From Flavobacteriales bacterium (GTDB lineage: Bacteria > Bacteroidota > Bacteroidia > Flavobacteriales_F > PHOS-HE28), in assembly GCA_016705955.1 (NCBI GenBank), contig JADJKO010000005.1, positions 1 to 17,714 of the forward strand: a stretch of DNA of 17,714 bases, read 5' to 3'. Below are positions 15,121 to 17,714 of the stretch, one piece after another. The translations under genes were made by a program, and so were the position numbers. Within the stretch, counting starts at the first letter, position 1. Each line of letters begins with the position of its first letter. Under the pieces are notes generated by a model. It was not told the DNA's origin, searched no databases, and saw only the letters and a program-made list of their open reading frames with translations.

Positions 15121-17714
15121 ATCCTTGGCGAACATCCGATCACGTCCGCGCCCAGTACTTTCCCTCTTCGGCACCATTGCAGCGGAGAGGCCGTCCAGTT
15201 CCTGCTCCTCATTGCCGCTGCATTCGTCTTCGCATAGCGCATCACGCGTGCCTCGCCAGCGATCGGTTTCTTCCGGTAGGCCCCGAAGATGATAAGATTT
15301 TCTCAGAAGATATATTTCCTTCCACGTAAGCGATGCTGGCATCCTTGGCGGCCAGTGCAAGTCGGTTGCTTTCAGCGGGATCCACGAACGAGCAAATCAT
15401 TGGCCCCCCCACACTCGATCCCTTGTCCATCATCCGGATGAACGCACTCCGTTACCAAGGGATCCGTGAACCGCTCACGTCCAGACCATCTCCGTTGGAA
15501 TCCCGGCGCTCCACTGCGGAAGACACAGCCGTTCAGCCTTCCGGTGCATCGACCAGATCCACCGTATCGGCGAAGCCATCCTCGAACACGCATCGTTCAA
15601 GCAGGACCGACCCACCCTTGATATTCACCGCATCCCTCCATACGACTCCGCGATGATGCAGTCCTTCTCAGCGAATCGTCCGCGCGCCGTTGTGCATCGC
15701 GAACTGGCCGGAGAAGTACACGCCATTCACGCGCGCCTCGCCCCACCGCTCACACTGAAGTCCGGTGATGGAACACCGCGTGGTTCCATCACGACCACAG
15801 CAATGTTCCGAACGGCGTATTGTCATCCTTGGGACGTACGAAGACTGGTTGCGCGTCGTGCCGCGCACATCCAGCGGGCCTCGGATCACCACGCTCTTCC
15901 CGGCTGGCGATCTCGAAACGCGCGCCTGCTCCTCGATCACCACCGGATGGCCGTATGGAATGGTCAGGTCCTCTTCAATGTGCCGTACCGGCCGCGCGGG
16001 AAGACGAGCGTATCACCTTCAACCTCGTGCCTTCGTCCGGAGCCGCGCATCCCATCGATGATCCGTGGGTCGTCGCGTGGGCCAATAGCGCACTCTCCCT
16101 GCGCCGTCATCAAAAGCCTCTGCGCCTGCGTAGCGCACGAGCTTGCTGCAAGGCATTCCATGCATGCATCATCGAGGCGATCATTCTAGTAACGAATCCT
16201 CGATCCCTCGCGCGATGGATCGCGCACGAAAGGGACCCGCCATTGGCCTATCGGCAACCAGGCGATCCATCGCCTGGAAGCGTTCCTCCTTCAACCGCCA
16301 ACGTTCCTCCAGCAAATTGTTCGCGGCGCTTGCTGAAGCCGTCGCGGAACGTCGGACTCCAGCATCATCCCCGAAAGTCCATCCATCATCACCGGCGCAC
16401 CATTCGCTCCATCGACCAATGCACTTCCAAAGCCGGTATAAGGGAACGACCCGGCCCTTGGACCAGTCGTATGCGAAGACCTGTTCACTTTCTGAAGGCG
16501 GCAGGGCCGTGTTCAAGCCAGAGCATCAGCAAACGGCCGGATGCCTGCCTTATGAACAACGATGTAGGACAACGGTGCCGCGCCCTCCGCCGTGATCCGC
16601 GTAGGCCATCCGCAGGGAATTATGCAAGACCGGACCAGCAAGCGTATCATCCTCGAATGCGGGGAAACAGATTTATCCGGACGCGCGGATCATGACCTTG
16701 CTCGAAGAGGCTTGCACCTGCCAGTCCTTGCTTCTCCAGAAAGTCCGCATCGATCCGTTCCTCCTTCAAATGGATCCCGAGGTCCCGCCCGCAGGCGATC
16801 ACACGAACGAAGGAGATCTCCGGCGTGACCAGTCCCAGTTCGTGCGCAAGGATCTCGAGGTACTTCGCCCGGATGCTGGCAACATCGGCTGGCATCAAGA
16901 CGATATGCCGTTGTGCGTGAAACGGCCGTTCGCGTTCGAACTTGACCACCCAACCGCCATCCGTGGAGCGCAACCGGCGCACTTTCACAGAGTCCGGGCA
17001 GTCACTTGGCCACGAAGAACTGCGCATCCCAACCAGGTCCGGTCTCGTTGGTGATACAGGTGTTCCCTGTGAGCTTCTTGAACGTATCCGGTATCGCCGT
17101 ACATGATCCCGTATCCGCGATATCGAACCACTTGAATAGAGACGAGTTCCATCGTTCCTATCTCGAAGCGACCGACGCTTGCACTACGCACCGGTTCCAG
17201 CCACCGGAACAGGACCACGAGCAATGCGGCGCTTCATCACCATGGCAATGAGCCACGGCACCAGCCCGATCCGCTGTGTGCTATTCGATCGCCGCATCGG
17301 TGATGGCGTTGGTGATGACAAGCGATGCGTGGATCCCATCCGAAGTGCACCGTGGCGTTCAGTGGCTGCACGTCCAGTCGCTGACGCATCGGCCAATGGA
17401 TGGTCCTCGCCACCGCGGGTGGCGGCTTCAGTGCGATACAGCATACACGACCAACCCATCGGATGCGGTTCCACCACCACCGCCTCTCCATTCACGACGA
17501 CCGTTTGCTCAGGGCCGCTCCACGTGAGCGTATCGGGGCTTGGCTTCGCGAGGCGGGCGCAACAGGCTATCCCGCTTCACCTGCACATCGTTCGCCTCCA
17601 ACCGGCGCAAGGTGCGTTCCCAGTGCGGCGACATTGCTCGGCAAGGCCGCCGGCATCCGATCACATGCAACACGGATACGCGATGGACATCCTCCGCGAG
17701 CAGCGTGATGTTGC
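15118..17714 (-). CDS. CotH kinase-like protein with right-handed beta-helix region, frameshifted, partial at right edge
   Basis: The minus strand, read from the right edge, encodes one long protein in many frame pieces (at least 850 residues). The N-terminal part begins NITLLAEDVHRVSVLHV at the edge, with DTLTWSGPEQTVVVNGEAVVVE near 17490-17540. The CotH-like core lies at 16728-16952: VVKFERERPF, QRHIVLMPADVASI, KYLEILAHELGLVTPEISF and the GIHLKEERIDADFLEKQG segment that matches CotH's GxYxxxExxxxxF motif. FAYDWSKGRVVPLYRLW (about 16430-16480) resembles the late CotH segment. Then come beta-helix repeats: KSVVIRGPLDVRGT, GDGTTRCSITGLQ, VNGVYFSGQFAMHNG, NGDGLDVSGS and ESNRLALAAKDASIAYVEGN. 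It ends RMFAKD at 15118. CotH proteins phosphorylate secreted substrates; activity here is inference. Confidence 0.72.

Noticed and set aside
15820..16695. 291-codon open frame on the plus strand
   Set aside because: It is antisense to the CotH/beta-helix gene, rich in Arg, Ser and Pro, and without any family motif.
1..17714. Programmed frameshifting or an alternative genetic code as the cause of broken frames
   Set aside because: The breaks go in both directions, have no common slippery site and affect unrelated genes, while four genes are clean and use the standard code.

Overview
The window looks like chromosomal DNA of a GC-rich Flavobacteriales-type bacterium (Bacteroidota). This is inferred from gene content: several secreted proteins end in type IX secretion system (T9SS) type A sorting domains, there is a SusC-like TonB-dependent receptor, and DUF4924, OmpH/Skp and OstA-like genes occur together. 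There is no CRISPR array, phage gene, transposase, rRNA or tRNA that I can recognise.

The most important technical fact is that most long genes are cut by many short frameshifts. When the frames are spliced together, conserved family sequence returns on both sides of each break with little loss. This points to uncorrected indels in a noisy long-read or low-coverage assembly, not to gene decay. Four genes are clean: 2710-4290, 4323-4826, 7641-7925 and 8429-9136. Damage is heaviest from about 9.2 kb to the right edge. I annotate the restored spans and say where the frame changes.

Layout. 1-250: unidentified gene tail. 393-1207 (+): choice-of-anchor V (Reeler-like) secreted protein with a CxxCH motif. 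1267-2570 (+): secreted GH18 chitinase-like enzyme. 2567-2698 (-): remnant of the C-terminus of a GNAT acetyltransferase. 2710-4290 (+): intact T9SS protein of lower GC. 4323-4826 (-): complete GNAT acetyltransferase. 4855-5060: palindromic repeat cluster. 5074-9136 (-): one same-strand run, in transcription order a COG2085 NADPH reductase, an OsmC protein, a degenerate receiver-like small protein and a TonB-dependent receptor. 9145 to about 9955 (+): MazG. 10191 to about 12340 (+): large T9SS surface protein. 12400 to about 15120 (+): envelope-biogenesis run OmpH/Skp, DUF4924, OstA-like (LptA-type). 15118 to the right edge (-): CotH-kinase-like protein joined to a right-handed beta-helix region.

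Taken together, the window is mainly about the cell envelope and export: four T9SS cargo proteins, an outer-membrane receptor, periplasmic chaperone and LPS-transport genes, and a thiol-peroxidase/reductase pair. I found no convincing undescribed defence or mobile system. The best leads are the GNAT-tail remnant beside a compositionally different gene, the CotH/beta-helix fusion, the degenerate receiver protein and the repeat cluster.
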